A stretch of DNA of 64,000 nt from Hondaea fermentalgiana (Eukaryota; Sar; Bigyra; Thraustochytrida; Thraustochytriidae), in the NCBI GenBank assembly GCA_014084085.1, contig NPFB01000005.1, positions 124,001 to 188,000 of the forward strand, written 5' to 3'. The notes under the pieces were generated by a model. That model was not told the origin of the DNA, did no database searches, and saw only the letters and a list, made by a program, of their open reading frames with translations. Each line of letters begins with the position of its first letter. Position 1 is the stretch's first letter. A program made the position numbers and the translations under genes. Shown piece after piece: positions 46,819 through 56,960 of this stretch.

Positions 46819-47932
46819 GCTAGCCTTCTTTTCCTTTTCCCTGTCCTCCTAGGTTTATCCTGACTTGGCTTGGTCTGTACTGGTTTGGTCTGATCTTAAT
46901 TGATGTGATCTGAGATCTGATCTATTTGATGTGATGTGAGAAATTGACTTGACTTGACGAGACCTGGCCTGCCCTGGCCTGGCCTGATGATAGCTCGACC
47001 ACCAATGCGAGAGCGCAAGAGGGTGCTCTGTCTTGCTTGTAAAGACCGATGAGGCTAGCGTACACGCGCGGCCCTGCCCTTTCTTGACCTGGGTCTCTGC
47101 GCTGGCGCCAGCTCGCCTCGCGCGCAAGAGGTAGCGGCGGACTGCGTCGTCGATGTGTGCTGGAGAATTCCTTTCTTCAGCCCAGTCTGGCCAGGCAACT
47201 TCGGCCGGGTTCGCGGCGAGACCGCGGTGCACCGCGGCTCACGGCAGTCCCCGCTTCAAGCTGCCGCGCAGCTCTCAGTCAAGGGTCGCACCGCAACGCG
47301 ACGCGACGCGCGCGCCGCCTTGTCTGCGCGCGTGAGTGAGTCGACCCTTGGTAGGCCTAATTGTGGTTTGGATTTTTTTTTCTTCTCGCTTTGGTGTGTT
47401 TTCACTTGCCAAGCTCAAAAGTTATTCGTAGGCCGCGCCAAGGCGGGGCTTGACTGTGAGCACTCGATCGAGGCTCGCGGGCCAGGATGTGTATGCACGA
47501 AAAACTTGATTCCTGACGGGCATTTTCTCAATGCCTCTGTTGCTGCTTGCCAGCAAGCACTCGAGACGAACATGGTTGGCGTTCGCTCTACGTCATAAAG
47601 TTGATTGCATGTGACTAGGCCTTGCCTTATTGTTAGGCATGGATTGATGGAATCGAGCCCAACTGAGCCGGTGGCGAGGTGATTCAGGGCTTCAGACCGC
47701 TGGCACCATGTTTATTGAAGGCTGATGTTTTGGGGACGCACTGCCAAGACAAGCAAGGCAGAGTAAATGAAAACAAAAAAAGTCTGCATTGCAAGCAGAA
47801 CCTGAAACGGCTCTGCGACGGGCCGACGACTTGTTTCTTTCGTCTCGATCGCACGGAGACAACCGTGCAAGACAGGCAGGCACGGCGCGGCACATCGGGA
47901 AATGTACTGACGCTGCGCAAGAGACGTGCCTT

Positions 47933-48017
47933 GGAAAGGAAAGGAAAGGAAAGGAAAGGAAAGGAAAGGAAAGGAAAGGAAAGGAAAGGAAAGGAAAGGA
48001 AAGGAAAGGAAAGGAAA
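47933..48017. repeat. (GGAAA)n pentanucleotide array, about 17 units
   Basis: Nearly perfect GGAAA array of about 85 bp, the longest microsatellite in the window. Confidence 0.95.
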
Positions 48018-48653
48018 GAAAGAATAGAAAAAGAAAAAATGAAAAGAGAAAGGAACTATCGCTCTCGCTTCGAAAAGTCTATCCCTCGTTAATTCTGCGC
48101 TTGGTGGTGCCTGAAAGCTCTTCGCGCGACAAGTCATTGGCGTGGTGGTTACAGTTTCGCATATTTCGCTCCCGCTGCGACTTCATCGTCGCGGACTGTA
48201 GCTGCGGCTGCGGAGACCTCGTGCATGCCAAGCCTCAAGCGCGGCCCACCGGTCACAGATTGCGTCGGTTTCATGTGCAATCGAAGAAACTGTGGCAAAG
48301 AGAGAGAGGGAGCGCACGGGCACGTGGCGGGAGGCCACTGGCAGAAACGACTGGAGTCCTTCCATCCGTTCTCATCCATCCATCCTTGTGTCCACGCGTT
48401 CTCGGCGGTCCGTGCTCCCATGCATCCGCGCGCGGCCCCGCCGCGCGTGCTCTCCGCGCTGTGGCTACGGCATGCGCCCGGCGAAGATGGCTGCAAGAAT
48501 CAGCACGGCATGCAGCATCGCCTGCAAACGAATCGCCGAGCATCATCGGCGCCGGTCATTCACAGTCAAGCCTCGTCCAACGACCACACTTCCTCCTTTC
48601 GTGTCTTTCACGGTCGCTCACTCGTCTTCGCCCGCTCTCAAAATCCCCAACCA

Positions 48654-48694
48654 TGTTCAACTTCCGCGGCCTCCAGGCCGCCCGGTTAGCCAGG
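48654..48694 (+). CDS. Possible orphan first exon with mitochondrial presequence
   Basis: ATG in the context ACCATGT opens MFNFRGLQAARLA followed by CAG|GTGACG, a plausible splice donor. The peptide is basic, acid-free and amphipathic like a mitochondrial import signal. An acceptor with a good pyrimidine tract (CTTCTTCCCTTTATAG, ending 49976) would join it in frame to RFTAPRADIACVKKEH and on to a stop at 50235. I do not recognise the resulting protein, and the implied 1.3-kb intron is long for this genome. Confidence 0.2.
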
Positions 48695-49029
48695 TGACGG
48701 GTTCCGTCCATTTTACGCGCATGCGCGCGTGCGTGCGAGCGAGCGAGTATGGCGTGGCGTGGCGTGGCGTTTCGCTTCGCTTCGCGCTGCAAGGCTTCGC
48801 TTTGCTTGGTCTGCACGCACCGATAGTTGCGACTTCATTTTGTCATCGCGTGCGCTTCCTGATGCGGGAGTTTCAGGCTTTCGGAGCTCTTGAAACTGCC
48901 TCGACGCCGTCACCCGTGCCGAGTCCGGCGGCCTCGAGCGGATCAGCGAGAGAGCGCACAAGCGCGCGAAAGAACGCGCGAAAGAGCGAGCGAGCGAGCG
49001 AGCGAGCTGGCGAGGGTGAGCGGTCGTTT

Positions 49030-49065
49030 GGTGGGTGGGTGGGTGGGTGGATGGGTGGGTGGGTA
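49030..49065 (+). repeat. (GGGT)n array, G-quadruplex-prone
   Basis: At least seven GGGT/GGGTGG runs within 36 bp on the + strand. Four closely spaced G3 runs satisfy the usual quadruplex rule several times over. Confidence 0.85.
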
Positions 49066-50431
49066 GATGGTTTTATTTGTCCTGGCCGTCCTCCATGTTG
49101 TGCGCACCCTGGACGCCCTTTACTCGGCGCTGTCTACCAGCACGAAGAAGAGTATGACGCAACACCGGATCGAAACTGTGAGCGATGCGACCATACAAGC
49201 GCCCTGTGCCAAGACACAACAACACAAGGCGATTCGATACAATACAAATCGACTCAACACGACGTGCGCCCGCAGGCAAAGTTGAAACCACGCTCGCGCT
49301 TCCGAGTCCTCCGCGCAATCTCGGTGCGCTGCGCTCTCGGTTTGGAAAGAAACTGCGAGCGAGCGAGCGAGTGCGTGAGCGGAGCGAAGCAAAGTAGAGC
49401 AAGGCAGAGCAAACCAAAGCAGACCAAAGCAAAACTCCAAAACAGCCTCGAGCAGCCAGCCGCTCGGAAAGGAAAAAAGGCCAGAGTAGAAGGCAAAGCA
49501 AGACCTCAAGCGAAACTAACCGGCTCGTGGCACATTACGCGTAGTCGACGCACTTGCACGCGCAAGACTTGCGCGCCATTGAGCCTCTTATCAGCAGGAG
49601 AAGGGCCCATCAGACTGACCGACTGCAAGCGAGACTAACCAACCCCGCCCCAGTCCTCTCGTCTCGTCTCCTCTCCCTTCCATTCTTTTCCTTTCGTCTT
49701 CGCTCTCAACCCTACCTTGCATACTTTTTACCTGTCGAGACTGCTGTTCGATTGATTGATCGACTGACCGCCCGCTCGTTCAAGCAAGAAAGCAAGTCCA
49801 AGCAAACAAGCAAGCAAGCAGGCTATTAACCGACCGCCTGACCGACCGACTGACCGACCGGGCATCCGCCATCGTGCCCTCCCCTCTCCCCACCCGCCCC
49901 CATAAATCGAGCAACTGACCGCCTTCACGGTCCGAGCCTCGTCCTTGCCTCCTTTTCCTTCTTCTTCCCTTTATAGGTTCACAGCACCCCGTGCCGACAT
50001 TGCGTGCGTAAAAAAGGAGCACCGCGACGAGTCCCAAACGAAACGTGGAGCGGTGAGAGTGACTTTGGGTGGACCCTTACTTGCGACAGCAATCTCCCAG
50101 CAAGCAAAGGGCAAGAAATCGTCCGTCTGCGCCACATCGCCTCCGGGACCAAAGCAAAGTACATACCCCGGCGACTGGCTTCCTCAGCGCGCTGCATCGT
50201 CGCTCTTGACGTCGTCCCCAGGTTCGGGAACTTGATTGAGACCCGAAAGGACATCGCAAGAGTCCCAAAGTGCATTTTTGTCAAGAAAACCAAAGTGAGA
50301 ACTCCCTGGACCGAGCTGAAGCTGGGCCCAATACGAGACAAATTGTATTTTGACCAATCACAAACGAGACAGGCAGGCATCTCACCACCAAATCTCAAAA
50401 ACCAAACACAAGTCACCAATTCCCTTTACAA

Positions 50432-50741
50432 AATGGGCAAGCGAAACACCTCTGTCAACGGCAAGGCGCTCGAGTCTGCGACCTTGAACCAACTTGTGCA
50501 CGCCTTCAAGCGCTCTTCCCTTAAGCGGAGGCGTCCACAGCTGTGCATCTCCATCATTTCGTTCGATGCGGCGAATGCGCAGCCGGAGCTCGTCGAGCGT
50601 CCGCGCATTTGCCGTCGTAGTGAAAGCGGAGAGATCGCCGTCAAGTTCCGGCCTCGGAAATTAAACATTGACGCGTGTAAGCCCGACTTATCTCTTGAGC
50701 TTCCGCCAGAGCCCGCCCTGACGCAAGCGCAGTCTGCATAA
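50432..50741 (+). CDS. Possible small hypothetical protein
   Basis: ATG at 50432 (context AAAATGG) opens a 102-residue frame, MGKRNTSVNGKALESATLNQL..., with a basic first half (FKRSSLKRRR) and a balanced residue composition unlike the surrounding repeat frames. The frame is also open upstream to 50004. No family recognised, and no conservation evidence available here. Confidence 0.3.
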
Positions 50742-51190
50742 TTCGTTCCTTTGATTTCAAGGGCCACGTCCGAATATAGCGTTGCTCTTGCGCTCCATTG
50801 ATCGCCAGATGTGTGCATTGTGTTCCGTTCGCACTGCCTGGCTCTCTCTCTCTCTCCTGCAAAGCCATTCTAATTGACAATGAAACTGATTTGCTCTCTC
50901 CGGACCTGTAAAGAACAATACTAGTGCAATCGAAAGAGAGAGAGAGAAAGAGAGAGGGATAGCTGTGATGGACGGATTCGCTGCCATCTTGCTCATGACT
51001 CGTTGAGAAGGCTGAGCCAAATGCTTCTACTGAAGACGTGTAAGTCGATCCGCTCAGGTGCTGGTACAGAATTCACAGGGTCCAAAAATGCAGGGACATT
51101 CGTAATAAATAAGATGCCGGGACTAGGCGGTTTGCTGACTACGACTATTTTTGTTTTTCTTTGCTCTGCTTTTGCTCTTGATTCTTCTCC
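50742..51190. other. Intergenic region with facing (CT)n and (GA)n tracts
   Basis: (CT)n at 50841-50857 and (GA)n at 50933-50967 are complementary and about 75 bp apart, so a single strand could form a hairpin. The rest holds nothing I recognise. Confidence 0.6.
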
Positions 51191-52672
51191 TCATAAATAC
51201 ATTGAAGGTGGCGCCTCATGCGCAGTTCCACCGGGGATCCGCGTTCCAAGTCCTGGTGGAGAGGAAGGTGTGGTCAGCGCGGGACGGCTATCCGAGGGGC
51301 TCGATGAGGACGCTCTATCTTGAGACGAGCTTCCTTCATCAGAAGCGTCGAACGCATCGGCACTATTTGGGGATTGATTCGCACCAGAAAAGGTGCCTTG
51401 ATGCTTCCGACTCTGCACAATCAGATATCGACTCGTCAGATAAACAAGAATCGAAAAACGCGAGACATACTTGAGAGCCTGAAGAGCAGGGTGTAGCGAC
51501 CCCCCTTGCCAGGTCTTGAGCCCCTTGAAGGCACGTTTGTGTGCAAGAAGCGTAGCGAATGAGTACACCACCAGCTTGAGGACAGAGTCGGGATCGAGGG
51601 GTTCGGGCAGCGGCTTGATAAAAACCTCGCTTTGTTGCAAGAGCCGCTCCGAGAACTGCTGCTCCATAAAGGCAAGTGTGGCAGAAACCGGACCTGTTGG
51701 CTCCACCATTTGCTGCGCCGTACGTTGCATGAGTAAACCGGCGACGACGCGGAACAAGAGTTCCGAGGCAATGGCCTTGTGACGGATTGACGACGAGTGC
51801 CGCACACGAAAGAGAAAATGGTTTCGTGCTTGTACAAGAATGGCACGATCCGCATCTGTCATGCCGCCAATTTCCAGAAGCTGTACCATCACCTGTGTAA
51901 GCGCCAGGACACCCGTGAGCGTGACGGGGGACGCGTGCAGAAGAGCGAAGCGTGCCCCCACGCCACTTGTCGCGCTCGCGCGGGTCACCACGCCCGATCG
52001 GCCTTGCGTGGGTCGATTCTCGAAGCTAAAATTCCAGTAGCCTGGCGACGTGTGATACTCGAGCTGCATTTGCAGCGCGCCGTGCCACAGCAGCAAGGCG
52101 CCCAGGGGAATGACAAAGACAGCCCCTAAGACCCACGCTAATTGACGCGTGAGCTCCACAGGTAGCTTGTAAAAGAGCCCAGCCGTTGTGCAGGCCGTCA
52201 AAAGCACATGGTAAGGTGTATCGAGAGCAGATGTGGGCTGCAAGATGGCGGCCAACGCGAGTTGGACGAGTCCTTCGGCCGCAAGGAGCCTCGAGACGAC
52301 TTCGCTCACAGACTCGATGGATCCGAAGCGAATTACGGCCGCCATGCCCAGCAGAATTAGACAAAGACCGATGCGTGCTTGGGATCCTCTCAAGAGCGTC
52401 GCAGCGTCGGCGCGTACGACCGACGGAAGGGCTTCTCTCCTTCTGCTCGGCGTCCGACCTCCTGCCTTGGCCGCCAAAGCTGCCGCAGCTGCATCTTGTC
52501 CGTTCCCTGCCGCCGCGCCGCTGCCATTACCGCCAGCGCCACCAGCGCCGCCCACGCTGCCAGCGCCGCGGCCTTGGCCCACGCTGCTCGGGGCGGACCC
52601 GCGGACGGCGCCAGCGCTGCGTCCGCGCGCCTCCCGCTCGCGGCCGCGCCTCCGCGAGGCGTTCTCGCTCAT
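51191..52672 (-). CDS. Multispanning membrane protein of unknown function
   Basis: 493 aa. The N-terminal ~90 residues are Arg/Ala/Gly-rich and disordered. Four hydrophobic segments follow at about 101-117 (IGLCLILLGMAAVIRFG), 128-146, 155-172 and 182-203 (LAWVLGAVFVIPLGALLLW), then a weaker one near 250 and a mostly helical soluble part with LKLVVYSFATLLAHKRAFKGL. The last ~80 residues are Ser/Pro/Asp-rich. No transporter or enzyme motif is visible and I cannot name a family. Start at the ATG 52672; codirectional with the CLASP gene 328 bp upstream of it. Confidence 0.7.
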   Translation of the reverse strand: MSENASRRRGREREARGRSAGAVRGSAPSSVGQGRGAGSVGGAGGAGGNGSGAAAGNGQDAAAAALAAKAGGRTPSRRREALPSVVRADAATLLRGSQARIGLCLILLGMAAVIRFGSIESVSEVVSRLLAAEGLVQLALAAILQPTSALDTPYHVLLTACTTAGLFYKLPVELTRQLAWVLGAVFVIPLGALLLWHGALQMQLEYHTSPGYWNFSFENRPTQGRSGVVTRASATSGVGARFALLHASPVTLTGVLALTQVMVQLLEIGGMTDADRAILVQARNHFLFRVRHSSSIRHKAIASELLFRVVAGLLMQRTAQQMVEPTGPVSATLAFMEQQFSERLLQQSEVFIKPLPEPLDPDSVLKLVVYSFATLLAHKRAFKGLKTWQGGSLHPALQALKYVSRFSILVYLTSRYLIVQSRKHQGTFSGANQSPNSADAFDASDEGSSSQDRASSSSPSDSRPALTTPSSPPGLGTRIPGGTAHEAPPSMYL

Positions 52673-53000
52673 CGCGGCGTCTTCCCTTTTGACGCTTTGG
52701 TGCGACGCGCTTTGGTAGCAGCCTCAGCTGACGTCTATACTACTAGTACTACTATGCAACTGGGGCATTGCTGCCAGGGACTCCACTCGTCCAAGCAGAC
52801 AAGTCACTCAGGCACCCGAAGATTCATCATGGCACCACAGTGGTTGCAAGGAAATGGGGCGCTTGCTTGCGCGTTCCCAAGCAGCCAGTCAGTCGCGCAT
52901 CTTTCAGCCAGCCAGCCGGCCGGCCGGCCAGCCAGCCAGGGAAGGAGACACGTATGCGCAATCGAAAGATTGAATTATGGAATCAGGTTCATCTACACAA
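52673..53000. other. Short intergenic region with CAGC/CGGC repeats
   Basis: Between two minus-strand genes; (CAGC)n and (CGGC)n repeats at 52907-52939. No gene. Confidence 0.6.
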
Positions 53001-56000
53001 TTATGCGCGCGAGGGACCGGTCGTGAGGCGAGGGCTCAATCCGCGCTTGACGTACATTTCAACGAGCGTGCGCTTCTCCTTCTTGAGCATGGCCAAATAT
53101 GGGTGCATAACCGTCGCACCGCAGAGCCCATTGAGCTCCACAAAGAGAAAAGTGGCCGCCTTGCGCACACGAGGTTGTTCGTGGTCGAGGGACTCAATGA
53201 GGACCGGGTGGACTTCTGTCAAAAGATCAAGCACTGCTGGCGTTGGCAAACGCCGCAGTACGACACGAAGCATATCGATGCATGCATCCTGGGCGTCAAC
53301 CGTTGGATCGCCAAGGAACTGCAGCACAATCGGCAGCAAACGTTGCGGGTCGACCGATTCGGCAATATGTACGAGGGTCTCCTTGGCCTTGCACACGAGC
53401 GAGACGTCGACGTGCTGCCGCAGGAATGCCAAAATCGCGGGCACCATGCTGTCCAGCGAGCTCTGGAAGCCACGCGGGTGAAAGCGTGCGAGCGCAGAGA
53501 CCGTCAAGAACGCCTGCACAATGACGCTGCGTGTTGGGTCCTTGAGCTCGCCAGCGCAGGCTTGGGCCAACTGTGGCGCCCAGTGATCCCAAGCGATAGC
53601 GTGCGAAGAAGCAGAGTCCTTGGCCCATGCCTCGATCTGCTGCAGCGCCAGTTCTCGCTCACTCGCGCTGCCCATCTGAAGTCTCTGCATCACGTCCCGC
53701 AATTCCACGTCTGCATGATCTCGAAAACCTGTAGACTGCGCCGTCGCTGTCTGCGTCGACCCCCTGCTATCCATCTGTGGTGATCGTCGAGCAGCTTGCT
53801 GTGGTGAGCGTCGAGCAGCCTGCTGCGGCGAGACTTGAGCCGTCTGAGGCGAATGTCGAGCTACCTGGGGGCTTGTCTGCGCGCCAGCGCGCGTTTCCGG
53901 CGAAACGGGTGGCGATGCCGCGCCGAAAGTTTGGCCACTTGTTTCGTGCTCGGCAACGTCAAACTCGCCGCCGTCGACAATCTCCAAGTTTTCTTCTACG
54001 ATTGCCGTGGCATTCTCGTCCGAGATCGCCGTTGCATCGGAGCCAGCATCGTGCGCGTCTGCACTGCTGACCAATGTGTCAGCGCCACTCATCTCCGTCT
54101 CCATCGTTGCCGTTGACTTTGCAGGCGACAAGACCGGGTTCATGAGGGACAAGGACGCGGCATCAAAAGTTCCTTCTGTTTGGCGCCGGGGAGACTCGTG
54201 GGAAGGACGAGTCAAAAATGAAGCTCGCCGCGGGGGAAGTCCTGGCTTTACTGCCAAAGCTTCACCCTCCTCGTGCTGGTCTTTTTTCGTCGACAGAGGC
54301 GCGTCCCGCTCGTGAGAGATTGCGCTGCCCGACGAAAATCGCCTCGAGATTGACGCCCTTCTCGCCTGAGACTGGGCTGAAGGTGCGGCACTCGGGGCGC
54401 GCGGCTGGTGCAACAAGTGTTGGGAGGGCTGCGCGGGCGCGATGCGCGGTGCATCCTCGTGGGCGCGAAGGGCACTTTCGAAACCCTGGATGCTGTCCTT
54501 ACCAGCCTTGACGGCTCTCTCGCGCACATCGGATGGCATCTCACTCGAGCAGAGCTCCCCAAGAAAGAGGTTCGAGTCGTATCGGTACACCGCGACCAGG
54601 ACGGAGGTAGCGGCCTTCCGCATCTCGAGGTTTCGCGAAGAGAGGGATCGGTCCACGCGCCGGACAATTTGGTAGACGTGGAGCGAGTTTGCGAAGAATG
54701 CGCGAGTCGTTGGAATGACCTTTTGCAGATATGACATGGCCGCGAGTCGCTTCGAATCGCCCTTTTGTTTGCAGAGTTCACTGAGCATCGCGGCCAGCTG
54801 ATCGTGCGGGAAATTGGAAAGACAAAGATCCATGGCTTCCCCCGAGAACCTTCGAATGGGCAGCTTTCCATCCTTGGTGCCCGCCAAGAGCGCCGGCAAG
54901 AGCTGCTTGAGATAGTCGCTGAATTCCTTGGCGTGTTTGGGAAGCATGAGGCAAATGCATTTGAGGACTTCCTGAGCCACCTTGTGGTGTCTCCGTTCAT
55001 CGGCAGCCTTGTTGCAAAGCGCAGGGATGAGCTTTGCCGCGAATGCGGAAGAGAATCCATTCGGGCTCTCGATCAGCGCGTTCATGATGGCATCAACAGC
55101 ATCCTTTCGAGCAGACCAGTGCGGGTTGCTCTCGAGTTCGCGGAGATTCGCGTTGAGAGAAGCCGGGGTGGCCTCGGCGCCTGCATCCTGGACACTCGAC
55201 GCATAGTTGGCTGCAGCAGCAGAGCTCAAGGTTTTGGGGTTGCCGAGCACGTCGTGCGAAGCGGTCACAGCTGCCGATCCCGTCGAACGCGCGGTTGCAT
55301 TCGAGGGACCCGGCTCAACTCGCATAGCAGAGCCGAGTGCTGTTCTACCATCCGCAGCATTACTTGCTGTTGCAGCTTGACCTGCGGTTGGTCCAGCTCG
55401 TATGGGGCGTGTCGCGATGCGCTGCGCGCCGCCAACGCGTCTTGCTCCTGCTTGCGCTGTTGCTGAAGTTCGTGTCGCGCGCCCCGCAAGAGAGGCTGTC
55501 GAAGCGCCTCCTGTCTCGGCGTAATCTCCGGGCTGATAAGTGCGCGTCTCGCGCGTTCTGAGTGGCGGAGACGGCTGCGTTTCGCCCATGTTCTCGGCGG
55601 CGGCTGGGGCTCGATGCACCCGCTGCGGGCCCGCGCGAAGAGGTCGGCCCGCTGCACGCGAGTTTGCTGCATTTGGAGCAGCTGGCGGGGATACCTGCTG
55701 CTGTGGGCGTTGCTGCTGCTGCTGTTGTTGCTGTTGCTGCTGATGGTGAAGACTCAGAGGCGCACGCTGGCGCACGGCAGGGGAGATGGGGCGGCGCGCG
55801 CTTGCGCCGCGGGATCCGTCGTTTGCGCCAGTCTCGACAGCAAGGTCGTCGCTCGTTTTAAATGACATCATCATGTCAGAGCGGAACGATCCGGCATCGG
55901 CCTCGCTGCCAGACTCGGAAGGCGTTTCAAGAGGACTGTGCGCGGCGGCCAAAACGTTGCCTGGAATATTGCTCGCTGGTACAAAGGAGTCGCGCGGAGA

Positions 56001-56960
56001 AGACCGCGCACGGACTCGAAAGTCGTCGCCGCGCTCCAGCTGAACATCTGTTTGTACATCGCGCAGACGGCGCTGCGATGCAGCGTCGAGACCTGCCATG
56101 ATTTGTTCGGCGATTTCCGGGCTTCGTGCACGTAGGACCCAGTAGCAGGCACGCGCAGCGCGACGCACGGCATCGTCTGCGTCATTAATTGCCGATTTAA
56201 CGGCCGCGCGAACCTCGGCCATGCGGCGATTGCCTGCAGTCTTACTCATCGAGGGCCAGCGCCGAAGAGCGAGGTCGATGTACTCGACGCACACTAGCCG
56301 GTGGTGCACAGCCTTGTCGCTGCAGCCTTCGCAGACACGCGAGAGAATTTTGCCCACGCCAAGAGGGGCAGCGCTCGATATAATGGCGCGAATGCAGCTA
56401 TCTGCAGCTTCGGAGATAACCTTGATTGACACGCACGTTTGTTTGAGACAGGCCTCCACGACTGCGTAGGCAAGGGAGGAGAAGCGAGGCGGCCACTTCA
56501 TGGTACCGCTGGCGATGCCTTCTGTCTGGTACGCGGCCGCAAGCGCGGCAAAGGTGCTGCATGCCTCCTTGACAATGACCGAGCGAAGTTCCTTGATTTG
56601 GTTCAGGAGCGGGTCCCGGAGACGGATGAGACATTCGAGGAACTCGTCGTACTTTGCGGCGCCGCGTTCTGCTGCCTTGCCGAGGCGCTGGAGCGCGGAT
56701 CCGCGGTCGGACCAGTCGGCGTCTTTCTTTTCGAGCACCTTGATGGCAAACTCGCATTCCCTTGCAAGTTCCCTCAAGTCGATCGTTGCCGCGTTTTCGT
56801 CATTCTCTCCGTGCTGCTGCTGTACAGCGACCTGTTTTTCAAGCACCGCGGGTTGCCGTCCTCCGTTCTTCTCGCGAAGCGGTTGTTGTTCGGGCTGTTG
56901 CTGGTGCTGGTGGTGCTGGGACCCGTGTAGGCCCAGCGTCGCTAAGTTTTCCTTGTCCAT
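53001..56960 (-). CDS. CLASP-family microtubule-associated protein (TOG domains)
   Basis: CLASPs bind microtubule plus ends and kinetochores and promote rescue and pausing. The 1319-aa protein has three helical TOG/HEAT regions: N-terminal at about 50-280 (KKDADWSDRGSALQRLGKAAERG, ELRSVIVKEACSTFAALAAA), middle at about 640-880 (NPHWSARKDAVDAIMNALIE, KDGKLPIRRFSGEAMDLCLS) and C-terminal at about 1130-1310 (ELALQQIEAWAKDSASS, RVRKAATFLFVELNGL, HPYLAMLKKEKRTLVEMYVK). Between them are basic Ser/Arg- and Gln-rich linkers typical of microtubule-binding regions, including a polyglutamine run near residue 500. Start 56960 (MDKENLATLG) is the first ATG; the frame upstream is open but has no nearby ATG. 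Confidence 0.85.
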   Translation of the reverse strand: MDKENLATLGLHGSQHHQHQQQPEQQPLREKNGGRQPAVLEKQVAVQQQHGENDENAATIDLRELARECEFAIKVLEKKDADWSDRGSALQRLGKAAERGAAKYDEFLECLIRLRDPLLNQIKELRSVIVKEACSTFAALAAAYQTEGIASGTMKWPPRFSSLAYAVVEACLKQTCVSIKVISEAADSCIRAIISSAAPLGVGKILSRVCEGCSDKAVHHRLVCVEYIDLALRRWPSMSKTAGNRRMAEVRAAVKSAINDADDAVRRAARACYWVLRARSPEIAEQIMAGLDAASQRRLRDVQTDVQLERGDDFRVRARSSPRDSFVPASNIPGNVLAAAHSPLETPSESGSEADAGSFRSDMMMSFKTSDDLAVETGANDGSRGASARRPISPAVRQRAPLSLHHQQQQQQQQQQQRPQQQVSPPAAPNAANSRAAGRPLRAGPQRVHRAPAAAENMGETQPSPPLRTRETRTYQPGDYAETGGASTASLAGRATRTSATAQAGARRVGGAQRIATRPIRAGPTAGQAATASNAADGRTALGSAMRVEPGPSNATARSTGSAAVTASHDVLGNPKTLSSAAAANYASSVQDAGAEATPASLNANLRELESNPHWSARKDAVDAIMNALIESPNGFSSAFAAKLIPALCNKAADERRHHKVAQEVLKCICLMLPKHAKEFSDYLKQLLPALLAGTKDGKLPIRRFSGEAMDLCLSNFPHDQLAAMLSELCKQKGDSKRLAAMSYLQKVIPTTRAFFANSLHVYQIVRRVDRSLSSRNLEMRKAATSVLVAVYRYDSNLFLGELCSSEMPSDVRERAVKAGKDSIQGFESALRAHEDAPRIAPAQPSQHLLHQPRAPSAAPSAQSQARRASISRRFSSGSAISHERDAPLSTKKDQHEEGEALAVKPGLPPRRASFLTRPSHESPRRQTEGTFDAASLSLMNPVLSPAKSTATMETEMSGADTLVSSADAHDAGSDATAISDENATAIVEENLEIVDGGEFDVAEHETSGQTFGAASPPVSPETRAGAQTSPQVARHSPQTAQVSPQQAARRSPQQAARRSPQMDSRGSTQTATAQSTGFRDHADVELRDVMQRLQMGSASERELALQQIEAWAKDSASSHAIAWDHWAPQLAQACAGELKDPTRSVIVQAFLTVSALARFHPRGFQSSLDSMVPAILAFLRQHVDVSLVCKAKETLVHIAESVDPQRLLPIVLQFLGDPTVDAQDACIDMLRVVLRRLPTPAVLDLLTEVHPVLIESLDHEQPRVRKAATFLFVELNGLCGATVMHPYLAMLKKEKRTLVEMYVKRGLSPRLTTGPSRA

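Larger units (their letters stand above)
46819..50431. other. Long repeat-rich intergenic region
   Basis: About 3.6 kb upstream of PanK. CTTGACTTGAC/CCTGGCC degenerate repeats (46855-46990), a T-run (47377-47385), a long GGAAA array, TGGCG/CTTCG pentamers (48749-48787), (GAGC)n (48985-49012), a GGGT array, GCAAA/CAAGC repeats (49395-49435, 49785-49825) and GACC-type repeats (49828-49862). A possible first exon at 48654 is listed separately. ORFs here have repeat-driven compositions. Confidence 0.55.

Noticed and set aside
48292..49638. 448-aa + strand ORF in the PanK upstream spacer
   Set aside because: Composition follows the underlying microsatellites and it crosses the GGGT and GAGC arrays; no domain visible.
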